Positions 46,090 through 53,944 of a stretch of 64,000 bases of DNA are shown piece by piece. Every line of letters starts with the position of its first letter. Position 1 is the stretch's first letter. Both the position numbers and the translations under genes were made by a program. The notes beneath the pieces are model-generated. The model saw only the letters and a program-made list of their open reading frames with translations, was not told the DNA's origin and did not search any database. The stretch lies in the NCBI RefSeq assembly GCF_007290395.2, contig NZ_CP041656.2:1674001-1738000 (forward strand), in the 5' to 3' direction. This DNA is from Bradyrhizobium cosmicum (lineage in GTDB: Bacteria; Pseudomonadota; Alphaproteobacteria; Rhizobiales; Xanthobacteraceae).

Positions 46090-47015
46090 AGCACAATCTC
46101 CGTTCCGTCGGCGGGTATCTGCCAGCCCGCCGCCTCGGTGGCCTTGCGCTCGGGTGACGTGGGCAGCAGCGCCGGGTTCGAGTTATTGATATGCAGAAAC
46201 ATCTTCCTGTCGAGAGTGAGGTCGGCCAGCCGCGCGATCGCGCCGTCGTCGCCGGACATCGCGACGTGGCCCATGCTCTTGCCGGTCTTGTGGCCGAGCC
46301 CGGCCCGGATCATCTCGTCGTCCTGCCAGACCGTGCCGTCGAAGAACACCAGCGCGGCGCCGTCGATCTCGGCCTTCAGCGCGTCGGTCACCTCGGCGCA
46401 GGCGGCGATGAAGTAGAAGAACTTGCCGCTGGTCTTGTCGGTGATCTTCAGCCCCAGCGTATCGCCGTCGCCGCTTTCGCCGCCGGGATGCGCCTTGCCT
46501 TCGAGATACCAGGCGGATTTGCCCGGCACCGCGAAAGCCAGCACCTCCAGCCCCGAGCGCGCGCCGTCCGGCAGTCGCGGCTCGAACGGCTCGCGGATAT
46601 CGATCGGCTGCCGTTTGACGTTCTTCTCGTTCAGCACGTTGAAGATGCTGTTGCTCGCCAGGATCGCCAGCCCTTTCTCATGCGCATAGATCGTGAAGGG
46701 CGAGCCCTCGCGCATCGACAGCAGGCCCGCCACCGCATCCACTTCGCTGTTGGTCAGGATCACGCCTGCAACAGGCGTGTGTCGCAGGGCGCCCGCCTTG
46801 GGGTGCAGCTGCGGCGTGGCGTTCAATTGCTGGCGAAGGTCGGGCGAGGCGTTGATCAGGAACCAGTGCTCACCGTCGCCGCTGAAGGCGACCGAGGCCT
46901 GGGTTCGGTAAAGCTCATGGCCGTTGGCTCGGGCCGCCCGGCAGCCCTCGCAGCCGCAATTCCATTGCGGGACTCCGCCGCCAGCCCCGGCGCCCAGGAC
47001 GACGACGCGAAGCAT
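46086..47015 (-). CDS. pqqB: PqqB, metallo-beta-lactamase-fold hydroxylase
   Basis: PqqB belongs to the metallo-beta-lactamase superfamily and has been shown in other species to hydroxylate the tyrosine-derived intermediate. The 309-residue protein begins MLRVVVLGAGAGGGVPQWNC and carries the zinc-site-type CGCEGC, LINASPDLRQQL, VILTNSEVDAVAGLL and HINNSNP motifs. It lies 118 bases after pqqA. Confidence 0.95.
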   Translation of the reverse strand: MLRVVVLGAGAGGGVPQWNCGCEGCRAARANGHELYRTQASVAFSGDGEHWFLINASPDLRQQLNATPQLHPKAGALRHTPVAGVILTNSEVDAVAGLLSMREGSPFTIYAHEKGLAILASNSIFNVLNEKNVKRQPIDIREPFEPRLPDGARSGLEVLAFAVPGKSAWYLEGKAHPGGESGDGDTLGLKITDKTSGKFFYFIAACAEVTDALKAEIDGAALVFFDGTVWQDDEMIRAGLGHKTGKSMGHVAMSGDDGAIARLADLTLDRKMFLHINNSNPALLPTSPERKATEAAGWQIPADGTEIVL

Positions 47016-47133
47016 GTTACGTCTCCTGGAGGCAATGTCGCGAGGTGGATCTCACGCCGACACAAATCCTGTCGTCCGGACATGCATCGTGACTGAAAGA
47101 TCCACCTGCGCAGAACGCGAACTCACCAGCCGC

Positions 47134-47214
47134 TTACTTGCGGGTGGCGCTCACATACATGTTGATTTCCATGCCACAGGGCACTTCGACGATCTTCGGG
47201 GCTTTCCAGGCCAT
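47134..47214 (-). CDS. pqqA: PqqA, precursor peptide of PQQ
   Basis: The 26-residue ribosomal precursor has the conserved Glu16 and Tyr20 of the E-x-x-x-Y motif (residues EINMY), which become PQQ. Residues 1-11 (MAWKAPKIVEV) and PCGM just before the Glu are the usual leader. The ATG at 47214 follows GGAGAGCTGAT. It is short enough to be missed by gene finders, and the reading frame stays open further upstream to 47331. Confidence 0.95.
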   Translation of the reverse strand: MAWKAPKIVEVPCGMEINMYVSATRK

Positions 47215-47334
47215 ATCAGCTCTCCATTTCGCGAACTCGGACGTATCCGCCCATGGGTTAAAGTAATGCGAGCACAAAAGTTCGCCAGTGAAATTTTCCC
47301 GAAGAGGGCCATGTTGCGCCGCGAAAATCATGTT

Positions 47335-47348
47335 GGAACATCGGTTCC
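47335..47348. promoter_or_regulatory. Inverted repeat GGAAC-ATCG-GTTCC upstream of pqqA
   Basis: This 14-base element has exact five-base arms and lies about 120 bases before pqqA in the gap to the divergent DUF6894 gene. No matching -10-type box at the EcfG distance was found in the pqqA direction, so its role is unclear. Confidence 0.3.
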
Positions 47349-47462
47349 GGTGACGCTGCCTTGCGCGTGGCGCATTCGGTCGTGAACGCTGTCCTGATAA
47401 AGCACTTGTGAGTGCAGTGCAGCTTTCAATCCGGTACAGGCGAGTCTAGCTGGATCTCCGTG

Positions 47463-47720
47463 ATGCCCAAATATTTCTTCAACACCCGCATTGGCGACGA
47501 GTTGATCGTGGATCCCGAAGGCGAGGATCTGCGCAACCCCGATCGTGCCTGGGAGGTCGCCCGCCAGATGATCCTGGAGGTGCTGAAATCCGAGGGGACC
47601 CAGCCGGCGCTCATGGAGGCGGTCATCGAAGTCACCGACGTCGAGGGCGAAATCGTGCTGGAATTCCCCTTCACCGAGGCCCTGCTGGACGTTCCCGACC
47701 AGTCCGCGACAAGGCATTAG
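47463..47720 (+). CDS. DUF6894 family small protein
   Basis: The function is unknown. The 85-residue protein starts MPKYFFNTRIGDELIVDPEG, the characteristic opening of short rhizobial proteins of this family, followed by LRNPDRAWEVARQMILEVLKS. The C-terminal half is acidic, with two beta-strand-like stretches. The start at 47463 is the family start; the frame is open from 47412. It is alone, between pqqA and a family A repeat. Confidence 0.8.
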   Translation: MPKYFFNTRIGDELIVDPEGEDLRNPDRAWEVARQMILEVLKSEGTQPALMEAVIEVTDVEGEIVLEFPFTEALLDVPDQSATRH

Positions 47721-47750
47721 CCGGTAGCGAGGCCTGCCACTCTCTCCGTT

Positions 47751-47839
47751 CGTCATTGCGAGCGAAGCGAAGCAATCCAGACTGTGTCTCCACGGAGGCA
47801 GTTTGGATTGCTTCGTTGCTTCGCTCCTCGCAATGACGG
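47751..47839. repeat. Palindromic intergenic repeat, family A, copy 2
   Basis: The element runs from CGTCATTGCGAGCGAAG to CTCGCAATGACGG, with internal AGCAATCCAGA and GTTTGGATTGCTTCG arms around CCACGGAGG. It sits 30 bases after the DUF6894 stop. Confidence 0.8.
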
Positions 47840-47941
47840 GAAATGTGGCAATCCGGGCCCTTAGCCCCTTCGCCCCTGCGAAATCCACATGGCTTTGCCG
47901 CGTTCCCGGCGCTAAAAGACGCCGGTTAAACGGAGCAAGCC

Positions 47942-49342
47942 ATGCAAGATCTCTGGCGCCTGTCGGCCGCCGACCTCGCCACCCTCGTCAAAGCCAGGAA
48001 AGTGTCCGCCAGGGAGGCAGCCAAGGCCGGCCTCGCCCGGCTCGATGCGGTCAATCCCCAGCTCAATGCGGTGATCGACCACCGGCCCGAGGACGTGCTC
48101 AAGCAGGCCGACGCCGTCGATGCCGCGATCGCGCGGGGCGAGGACCCCGGCGTGCTCGCCGGCGTTCCCGTCACCATCAAGGCCAATGTCGACCAGGAGG
48201 GCTTTGCCACCACCAATGGCCTGAAACTCCAGCGCGACCTGATCGCGCGCGAGGACAATCCGGTGGTCGCCAATTTCCGGAAAGCGGGCGCGGTTCTGCT
48301 GGGCCGCACCAATTGCCCGGCCTTCTCCTATCGCTGGTTCACCACCAACCTCGTCCATGGCGACACCAAGAATCCCCGCGACGCCTCGCTGACGCCGGGC
48401 GGCTCGTCCGGCGGCGCCGGTTCGGCGGTCGCGGCGGGCATCGGCCATATCGCCCACGGCACCGACATCGCCGGCTCGATCCGCTATCCCGCCTATGCCT
48501 GCGGCGTGCACGGCCTGCGCCCGACGCTGGGCCGCATCCCCGCCTTCAATCCGGCGCTGCCGGAGCGTCCGATCGGGCCGCAGATCATGGCGGTCTCGGG
48601 ACCCTTGGCGCGCACCGTCAACGACGTCAGGATTTCGCTCGCCGCGATGTCGGCCCGCGACATCCGCGACCCCTGGTACGTGCCGGCACCGCTGGAAGGC
48701 CCCGCGCGACCGAAGCGTGCCGCGCTCTGCCTCAATCCAGACGGGCTCGCCACCACGCCGGAGGTGAAGGCGGCGGTGATCGATGCCGGCAAGCGGCTGG
48801 AGCGCGCGGGCTGGACCGTCGAGACGATCGAAAACACGCCGTCGATGCGCGAAGCCGTCCAGTGGCAGATCAAGCTCTGGCTCGGTGACGGTTACGAGGC
48901 GCAGCTGGAGATGGCCGAGCGCGAAGGCGATCCCGGTGCGCTGGCCTGCCTGCGCGGCAATCGCGCCAAGGTCACGCCGATGGACCAGGCTAACTACGCG
49001 CAGGCCCTGACCCGCCGCGCCACGCTGACCCGCGACTGGATGCTGTTCTTCGAAAAATACGCTGTCGTGCTGACGCCGGTCTCCGGCGAGCTGCCGTTCC
49101 CCGATCATCTCGACCGTAAGGACGAGGAGTCCTTCAAGCGAGTCTGGGAAGCGCAGATGCCGCAGATCGCGACCCCGTTCATGGGGCTGCCGGGCCTCGT
49201 GGTCTCCACCGGCCTTGTCGGCAAGGCGCCGGTCGGCGTGCACATCGTCTCCGGCCGCTATCGCGAGGATTTGTGTCTGCTCGCGGGCGAAGCGATCGAG
49301 GCGGGCGGCGTGCCGCCGTCGCCGATCGATCCCGTGGGTTGA
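47942..49342 (+). CDS. Amidase (amidase-signature family)
   Basis: The amidase-signature enzymes hydrolyse carboxamides with a Ser-cisSer-Lys triad. The 466-residue protein has Lys in VTIKANVDQEG near 78, GGSSGGAGSAVAAGIG with the Ser pair near 153-157 and the nucleophile Ser in GTDIAGSIRYPA near 180, as required. It is cytoplasmic. The substrate is not evident; this is not GatA, since no GatB/GatC genes are nearby. GGAG lies just before the ATG. It is followed two bases later by the glutathione-peroxidase gene. Confidence 0.9.
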   Translation: MQDLWRLSAADLATLVKARKVSAREAAKAGLARLDAVNPQLNAVIDHRPEDVLKQADAVDAAIARGEDPGVLAGVPVTIKANVDQEGFATTNGLKLQRDLIAREDNPVVANFRKAGAVLLGRTNCPAFSYRWFTTNLVHGDTKNPRDASLTPGGSSGGAGSAVAAGIGHIAHGTDIAGSIRYPAYACGVHGLRPTLGRIPAFNPALPERPIGPQIMAVSGPLARTVNDVRISLAAMSARDIRDPWYVPAPLEGPARPKRAALCLNPDGLATTPEVKAAVIDAGKRLERAGWTVETIENTPSMREAVQWQIKLWLGDGYEAQLEMAEREGDPGALACLRGNRAKVTPMDQANYAQALTRRATLTRDWMLFFEKYAVVLTPVSGELPFPDHLDRKDEESFKRVWEAQMPQIATPFMGLPGLVVSTGLVGKAPVGVHIVSGRYREDLCLLAGEAIEAGGVPPSPIDPVG

Positions 49343-49344
49343 CG

Positions 49345-49821
49345 ATGTCTGTCATCTACGACTTCAAGGCCAACTCGCTTGCCGGCGAGGAGGTTGCCCT
49401 GAAGCGTTTCGAAGGGCAGGTGCTGCTGATCGTCAACACCGCGAGCAAATGCGGCTTCACGCCGCAATATCGCGGGCTCGAGGATCTCTATCGCGACCTC
49501 TCGCCGCGCGGCTTTTCCGTGCTTGGCTTTCCCTGCAACCAGTTCGGTGCGCAGGAGCCGGGGCAGGCGGGTGAGATCCAGGAATTCTGCTCGACCCATT
49601 ACGACGTCACCTTTCCCCTGTTCGAGAAGATCGACGTCAACGGCGCCAACGCGCACCCCTTGTACGAGTATCTGAAACGCCAGCAATCCGGACTGCTGGG
49701 CGCCTCCATCAAATGGAATTTCACCAAATTCCTGGTGGACCGTGCCGGCAAGGTGATCGCGCGCTATGCGCCGACCGCCCGGCCTGAAGGATTGCGGCAG
49801 CAAATCGAGACCCTGTTATGA
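49345..49821 (+). CDS. Glutathione peroxidase family thiol peroxidase
   Basis: This enzyme reduces hydroperoxides using glutathione or thioredoxin. The 158-residue protein has the catalytic Cys in NTASKCGFTPQY near 36, GFPCNQFGAQEPG near 64-76 with the conserved Gln, and Trp in KWNFTKFLVD. The Cys form is typical of bacteria. The start is the ATG at 49345, two bases after the amidase stop. Its stop overlaps the DUF3297 gene by four bases. Confidence 0.93.
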   Translation: MSVIYDFKANSLAGEEVALKRFEGQVLLIVNTASKCGFTPQYRGLEDLYRDLSPRGFSVLGFPCNQFGAQEPGQAGEIQEFCSTHYDVTFPLFEKIDVNGANAHPLYEYLKRQQSGLLGASIKWNFTKFLVDRAGKVIARYAPTARPEGLRQQIETLL

Positions 49822-50075
49822 GCGAGACAATCATGAGCGACGAATTTCCGGACCGCCTCTCGGTCGATCCGAACAGCCCCTATTACAACGCGGATATTCT
49901 CTCCCGCGACGTCGGCATCCGCTTCAAGGGCGTCGAGAAAACCAATGTCGAGGAATACTGCATCAGCGAAGGCTGGGTCCGCGTCACCGCCGGCAACGCC
50001 AAGGATCGTCACGGCAACCCGCTGACCATCAAGGTGCATGGCCCGGTGGAGCCGTATTTCAGGGATAAGAAGTAG
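49818..50075 (+). CDS. DUF3297 family protein
   Basis: The function is unknown. The 85-residue cytoplasmic protein has the compact family sequence DRLSVDPNSPYYNADILSRDVGIRF-like region (about 12-36), VEEYCISEGWVRV and a Lys-rich end. The ATGA overlap with the glutathione peroxidase suggests joint function; DUF3297 is often annotated next to oxidative-stress genes, though this is recalled rather than checked. It ends the amidase operon. Confidence 0.88.
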   Translation: MSETIMSDEFPDRLSVDPNSPYYNADILSRDVGIRFKGVEKTNVEEYCISEGWVRVTAGNAKDRHGNPLTIKVHGPVEPYFRDKK

Positions 50076-50120
50076 GCGGCTCATTGCCGTTGTGAGGCGC
50101 GGTGGCCACGCCAATAACGG

Positions 50121-50256
50121 TGTCGTCCCCGCGAAAGCGGGGACCCATAACCCCAGGGAGGAGTCGTCGGCGCCAGCTGGCAACTCCGAGTCGTCGTCAA
50201 ACCTGATCCTGTGGCTATGGGTCCCGGATCTGCGCTTCGCCTGTCCGGGACGACAA
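50121..50256. repeat. Palindromic intergenic repeat, family B
   Basis: The outer arms TGTCGTCCC and GGGACGACA enclose inner arms GGGGACCCATAACCCCAGG and CCTGTGGCTATGGGTCCC, with a local hairpin CCCCGCGAAAGCGGGG at the left. It lies between the convergent DUF3297 and malonyl-CoA decarboxylase genes and may terminate both. Confidence 0.7.
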
Positions 50257-50268
50257 TTGAGCGCGCAG

Positions 50269-51621
50269 CTACGACAGCCGCATGTCCAGCAGCCGGCGTC
50301 CTTCGCCCTTCAGCAGCTTCTTCACTGCGCTCGACGCCACGACCTCGCCGTCATTGGCGTAGGCTTCGTGGTTCTTCTCGATGTCGTCGAGGCGATAGAG
50401 GTAGTTGACCATCACGCCGGCGGATTCGCGCAGGCCCTTCGGCGAGAGGTCGCCGAGCCAGTTGATGCGCTCGAGCCGGGCGCCGTTGCCGAGATGGAAA
50501 CGCGCGACGGAATCGATCAGCCGGCCCTTCGGCGTGCGCGCCTTCAGGAAGTAATGCGCGGCGAGCGGCTCGATCACGGCGCGCAGCAGCGTGGTCGTCT
50601 CGGGGTTCTCGAACCATTTGGGATCGTCGAGGCGCTTCAGCACCTCGCGGTCCTCGTCCGTCAGCGGCAAATCCTTGTCCTGCTTCACCCACTGCATGAA
50701 TCCCGGCACCGGTGACAGCGTCACGAAGGTGTCGAGCTTCGGCAATTCGCGGCGCAGCTCCTCGACCACCTGCTTGATCAGGAAGCTGCCGAACGAGATG
50801 CCCCCCAGGCCGCGCTGGGTGTTGGAGATCGAATAGAACACGGCGGTGCGGGCGCGCGCGATCGGCAGATGCTGGCGGTCGACCGCGAGCAGGGGTTGAA
50901 TCGCGCCCGGAATCGTCTCGGTCAGTGCCACCTCGACGAAGATCAGGGGCTCGTCCACCATCGCGGGATGGAAGAAGGCGTAGCAGCGGCGATCGACCGG
51001 ATCGAGGCGGCGGCGCAAATCGTCCCAGTCGCTGATCTCGTGCACGGCTTCGTAGCGGATGATCTTTTCGAGGATGTTGGCCGGGGTCGACCAGTCAATC
51101 CGGCGCAGCACGAGAAACCCCCTGTTGAACCACGAAGACAGCAGATGCGAGACGTCGCGATCGAGCGCGGCAAGGTCGGCATGGCCCTTCATCATGCCGA
51201 GCAGATCGGCCCGCATGTTGACGAGATCGCCGGTGCCGCCCGGCGCACGGTTGAGGCGGCGGATCAGTTCCTGCCGCCGCGGCTCCGAGGCGAAATGCAG
51301 CGCGCTTGCGTCTTCGTCGCTGGGCTTGGCGCGCCACTTCTCGATGGCCTTTGACAGGCGTTCCCGGTCCGGTCCGAAATCACGCACGAGGCCATCGAAA
51401 AAGGCGCGGCGTCCTGCCGCATCCAGCTCCTGGTAGATATCCAGCACCTCACGCGCAAGCGCGGTGCCGGAGGCTTCGCCCCGGCCCGACAGCAGCGCGC
51501 CGCAGAGCTCGATCAGCCCGTCGGCGTCCTGTTTGATGTCCGCGCCATCGCCGCGCCGAAGCAGCGTGCGGCCGCGCTCGGAGATGGTGGCGAGCAGGTC
51601 GGAGAAGAAGGCGTTCGCCAT
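50269..51621 (-). CDS. Malonyl-CoA decarboxylase
   Basis: This enzyme decarboxylates malonyl-CoA to acetyl-CoA, either for malonate use or to control fatty-acid synthesis. The 450-residue protein has the helical N-terminal domain (about 1-145) and a GNAT-like catalytic domain with FFHPAMVDEPLIFVEVALTE near 210, the Ser-containing ISNTQRGLGGISFGSFLIK and AHYFLKAR with the His, all family-typical. No malonate transporter or MatB is in the window. It stands alone. Confidence 0.94.
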   Translation of the reverse strand: MANAFFSDLLATISERGRTLLRRGDGADIKQDADGLIELCGALLSGRGEASGTALAREVLDIYQELDAAGRRAFFDGLVRDFGPDRERLSKAIEKWRAKPSDEDASALHFASEPRRQELIRRLNRAPGGTGDLVNMRADLLGMMKGHADLAALDRDVSHLLSSWFNRGFLVLRRIDWSTPANILEKIIRYEAVHEISDWDDLRRRLDPVDRRCYAFFHPAMVDEPLIFVEVALTETIPGAIQPLLAVDRQHLPIARARTAVFYSISNTQRGLGGISFGSFLIKQVVEELRRELPKLDTFVTLSPVPGFMQWVKQDKDLPLTDEDREVLKRLDDPKWFENPETTTLLRAVIEPLAAHYFLKARTPKGRLIDSVARFHLGNGARLERINWLGDLSPKGLRESAGVMVNYLYRLDDIEKNHEAYANDGEVVASSAVKKLLKGEGRRLLDMRLS

Positions 51622-51807
51622 CGGGGCCTTTCGAAACCGGGTTGTGCGATGCGGGAAGTTTACACGTGATTTGGGCGGAAGCCGATCACAATCATGCAGG
51701 GGAATTTGGCAACTTGAGCTGGGCCGTGCGTTTCGAGAATGCTGTTATGTCCCGAAGCCGGGCCGTACATCGCGCCTCGCGCCGCGTCGCCAATGGCAGC
51801 AATTGAC

Positions 51808-52815
51808 CTATTGCCTGAACTGGACCAGGCTGAATGAGCCGATACTGGTCGTCCGGACGAAAGCGAAGCCGGCCGAGCCCACCAGCGTGCGATACTCGGC
51901 TTCCGTCCGCTCGCAGCCGCCGGGTCCGCGCAGCATGTTGAGGTCGCTCATGACGCAGGAGCGATCCTCCGGTTCCGTCGTGGCAAGCTCCGGCATAATC
52001 CGCTCGATCACGATCAGCGTCCCGCCCGGCGGCAGCGCGTCCCGGCAATTTCGCAGGATGACCAGGCAACGGTCGTCATTCCAATTATGGAGAATGCTCT
52101 TCATCACGATCGTGTCGGCGCCGCTGGGGACGTCTTCAAAGAAGCTCCCGGCGACGAATTGGCAGCGGCCGGCGATACCGAGCCGATCGAAATGCGTGCG
52201 CGCATCTGTCTCGCAACGCGCGAGATCCAGGACGACGCCCCCAAGATGAGGGTTATGCTGGAGTACGGCGCCGATCAATTCGCCGGTGCCGCCGCCGAGA
52301 TCCATGACGAGGCGCGCGGCTGCGAAGTCGTGGGTTGCGACGATCTTTGGAACGATGGACCGCGTGAGGCAGACCATCGCAGCGTTGAACCGGCGATTTG
52401 CTTCCGGCGCATTGCCTGAGGCGGCATAGCGGTCATCGCCTTCTCCGCGCAACTGTGTCCCGGTCTTTCCAGTGCGAACCGAATCGGCCAGTCCGCTCCA
52501 GGATTGCACGAGCATCTCGCCCTCAAAGAGAACCCAGTCCTTGAAGGACGGGTCGGCGGTCTCGCCGAGTTGCCGGCCGAGGTCGGTCATGGCAAACCGA
52601 TCCCGGTCTAGCTGCCTGCAAAGGCCAAGTGTCGTCAAACCAACGAGCAGTCTGCGCAGCGCACTTTCGTCCGCGGACACCAGCAGGGCAAGCTCAGTGA
52701 CCGATTTCGCCTCATCTCCGATAGCCTCAGCGAGATTGAGCTTCGCCGCAGTATAGATCACCGCGGTGACGCGATGCGACTGCACCAGGTCGAGCACGGA
52801 TGCTGGCCCGCTCAT
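51808..52815 (-). CDS. SAM-dependent O-methyltransferase (family 2, acetylserotonin methyltransferase-like)
   Basis: The 335-residue protein has an N-terminal winged-helix dimerisation domain (about 10-95) and a Rossmann SAM domain with VMDLGGGTGELIGAV near 169. The catalytic His region is ILHNWNDDRCLVIL. The family methylates hydroxyls of aromatic or polyketide-like small molecules. It lies 13 bases before the end of the TctC-type gene in the same direction... that is, it is the first gene of a two-gene unit with that gene downstream. The substrate is unknown. Confidence 0.88.
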   Translation of the reverse strand: MSGPASVLDLVQSHRVTAVIYTAAKLNLAEAIGDEAKSVTELALLVSADESALRRLLVGLTTLGLCRQLDRDRFAMTDLGRQLGETADPSFKDWVLFEGEMLVQSWSGLADSVRTGKTGTQLRGEGDDRYAASGNAPEANRRFNAAMVCLTRSIVPKIVATHDFAAARLVMDLGGGTGELIGAVLQHNPHLGGVVLDLARCETDARTHFDRLGIAGRCQFVAGSFFEDVPSGADTIVMKSILHNWNDDRCLVILRNCRDALPPGGTLIVIERIMPELATTEPEDRSCVMSDLNMLRGPGGCERTEAEYRTLVGSAGFAFVRTTSIGSFSLVQFRQ

Positions 52816-52828
52816 GTGTTGCCTCCCG

Positions 52829-53800
52829 TCAATCGGTCGGGACGAACCCCGTTTCCTGCACGATCGCCCTCCACCGGTCGGATTCCGATGCGATCAGCCG
52901 GGCGCAGTCCTCCATCGCGATCGCATCGGGCTCGACGGCCAGCTTTGCCATGCCGGCCCTGACCTCGTCGGTGCGCACGGCCGCCTGGATCGCGGCATTG
53001 AGCTTATCGACAATCGGTGCTGGTGTCTTCGCCGGAACGAAAAATGCAAACCATGTGAGGTCCTCGAGCGACGGGTATCCGGCTTCCCGCATCGTCGGTA
53101 CCTCCGGAATGAACTGGCAGCGGCGCGGTCCGGTGGTCGCCAGCGCGCGAATATCTCCAGACTGGACAAGCCCGAGCGAGCTGCCGATCGGCATGACGGT
53201 CGCTGCAATCACGTCCTTGACCAGATCCTGAATCGCGCCACCGCCCTGATAGGGTATGTGAAGAAAATCGAAGCCCGCGCTGCGGCCCAGCATCGTACCG
53301 AGAAAATGCAGCGTGGTTCCGGCGCCCGGCGTGCCGAACGTGGCGAGCTTAGGATTGGCGCGGCACCAGGCAACGAAGTCCGCCAGCGTCTTGACGTCGG
53401 CCGGTACCTTCGGGCCGACCGTCAGCAATGCCGGGGTCGAGGCAACGGTCGACACCGGTGTGAAGTCACGCGGCTGGTATCTCAGCGTCCTGTAGACGTG
53501 CGGAAAGAACATCATGAAGCCGAGCGGCGAGAACAGCATGGTCGATCCGTCGGCATCGGCATTCTTCACCGCCTCGACGGCGATGCGACCGCCCGCGCCC
53601 GGGCGGCTCTCGACCACGATGGTTTCCGCATAGCCGCTCATCTGTCCGGCCACGAGCCGCGCCATGGCGTCCTGGAACCCGGGCGTGAAGCCTGTCAGAA
53701 TGTGCACGGTTTTTGAGAGCGGCTGTGCGAGCGCGCGCGGCGCAGGATAAGTGGCGAATGCTGCAGCGGCTGTCGACAACACATCACGACGCGTGATCAT
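52829..53800 (-). CDS. TctC/Bug-type solute-binding protein
   Basis: This periplasmic binding protein belongs to the tripartite tricarboxylate transporter family. The 323-residue protein begins at 53800, fixed by GGGAGAAGG upstream. The signal peptide TRRDVLSTAAAAFATYPAPRA contains an RR pair, so it may be a Tat substrate. Family motifs are VESRPGAGGRIAVEA and PYQGGGAIQDLVKDVI. No TctA/TctB membrane genes are adjacent, so it is an orphan binding protein, as is common for this family. It reads leftward into the methyltransferase gene 13 bases on. Confidence 0.88.
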   Translation of the reverse strand: MITRRDVLSTAAAAFATYPAPRALAQPLSKTVHILTGFTPGFQDAMARLVAGQMSGYAETIVVESRPGAGGRIAVEAVKNADADGSTMLFSPLGFMMFFPHVYRTLRYQPRDFTPVSTVASTPALLTVGPKVPADVKTLADFVAWCRANPKLATFGTPGAGTTLHFLGTMLGRSAGFDFLHIPYQGGGAIQDLVKDVIAATVMPIGSSLGLVQSGDIRALATTGPRRCQFIPEVPTMREAGYPSLEDLTWFAFFVPAKTPAPIVDKLNAAIQAAVRTDEVRAGMAKLAVEPDAIAMEDCARLIASESDRWRAIVQETGFVPTD

Positions 53801-53944
53801 CGCCTTCTCCCTGACCAGGCCCACGTTTCCGCGCGGGCTCTACTTTTGGATGTACCACGTCGGGGCGCCGACAGGCTTGGTCGCCGGCTTACATTTTCCT
53901 TACCGACAGCTTATTGTTGAACAGAATGGCCGCAGGGAATTGGC

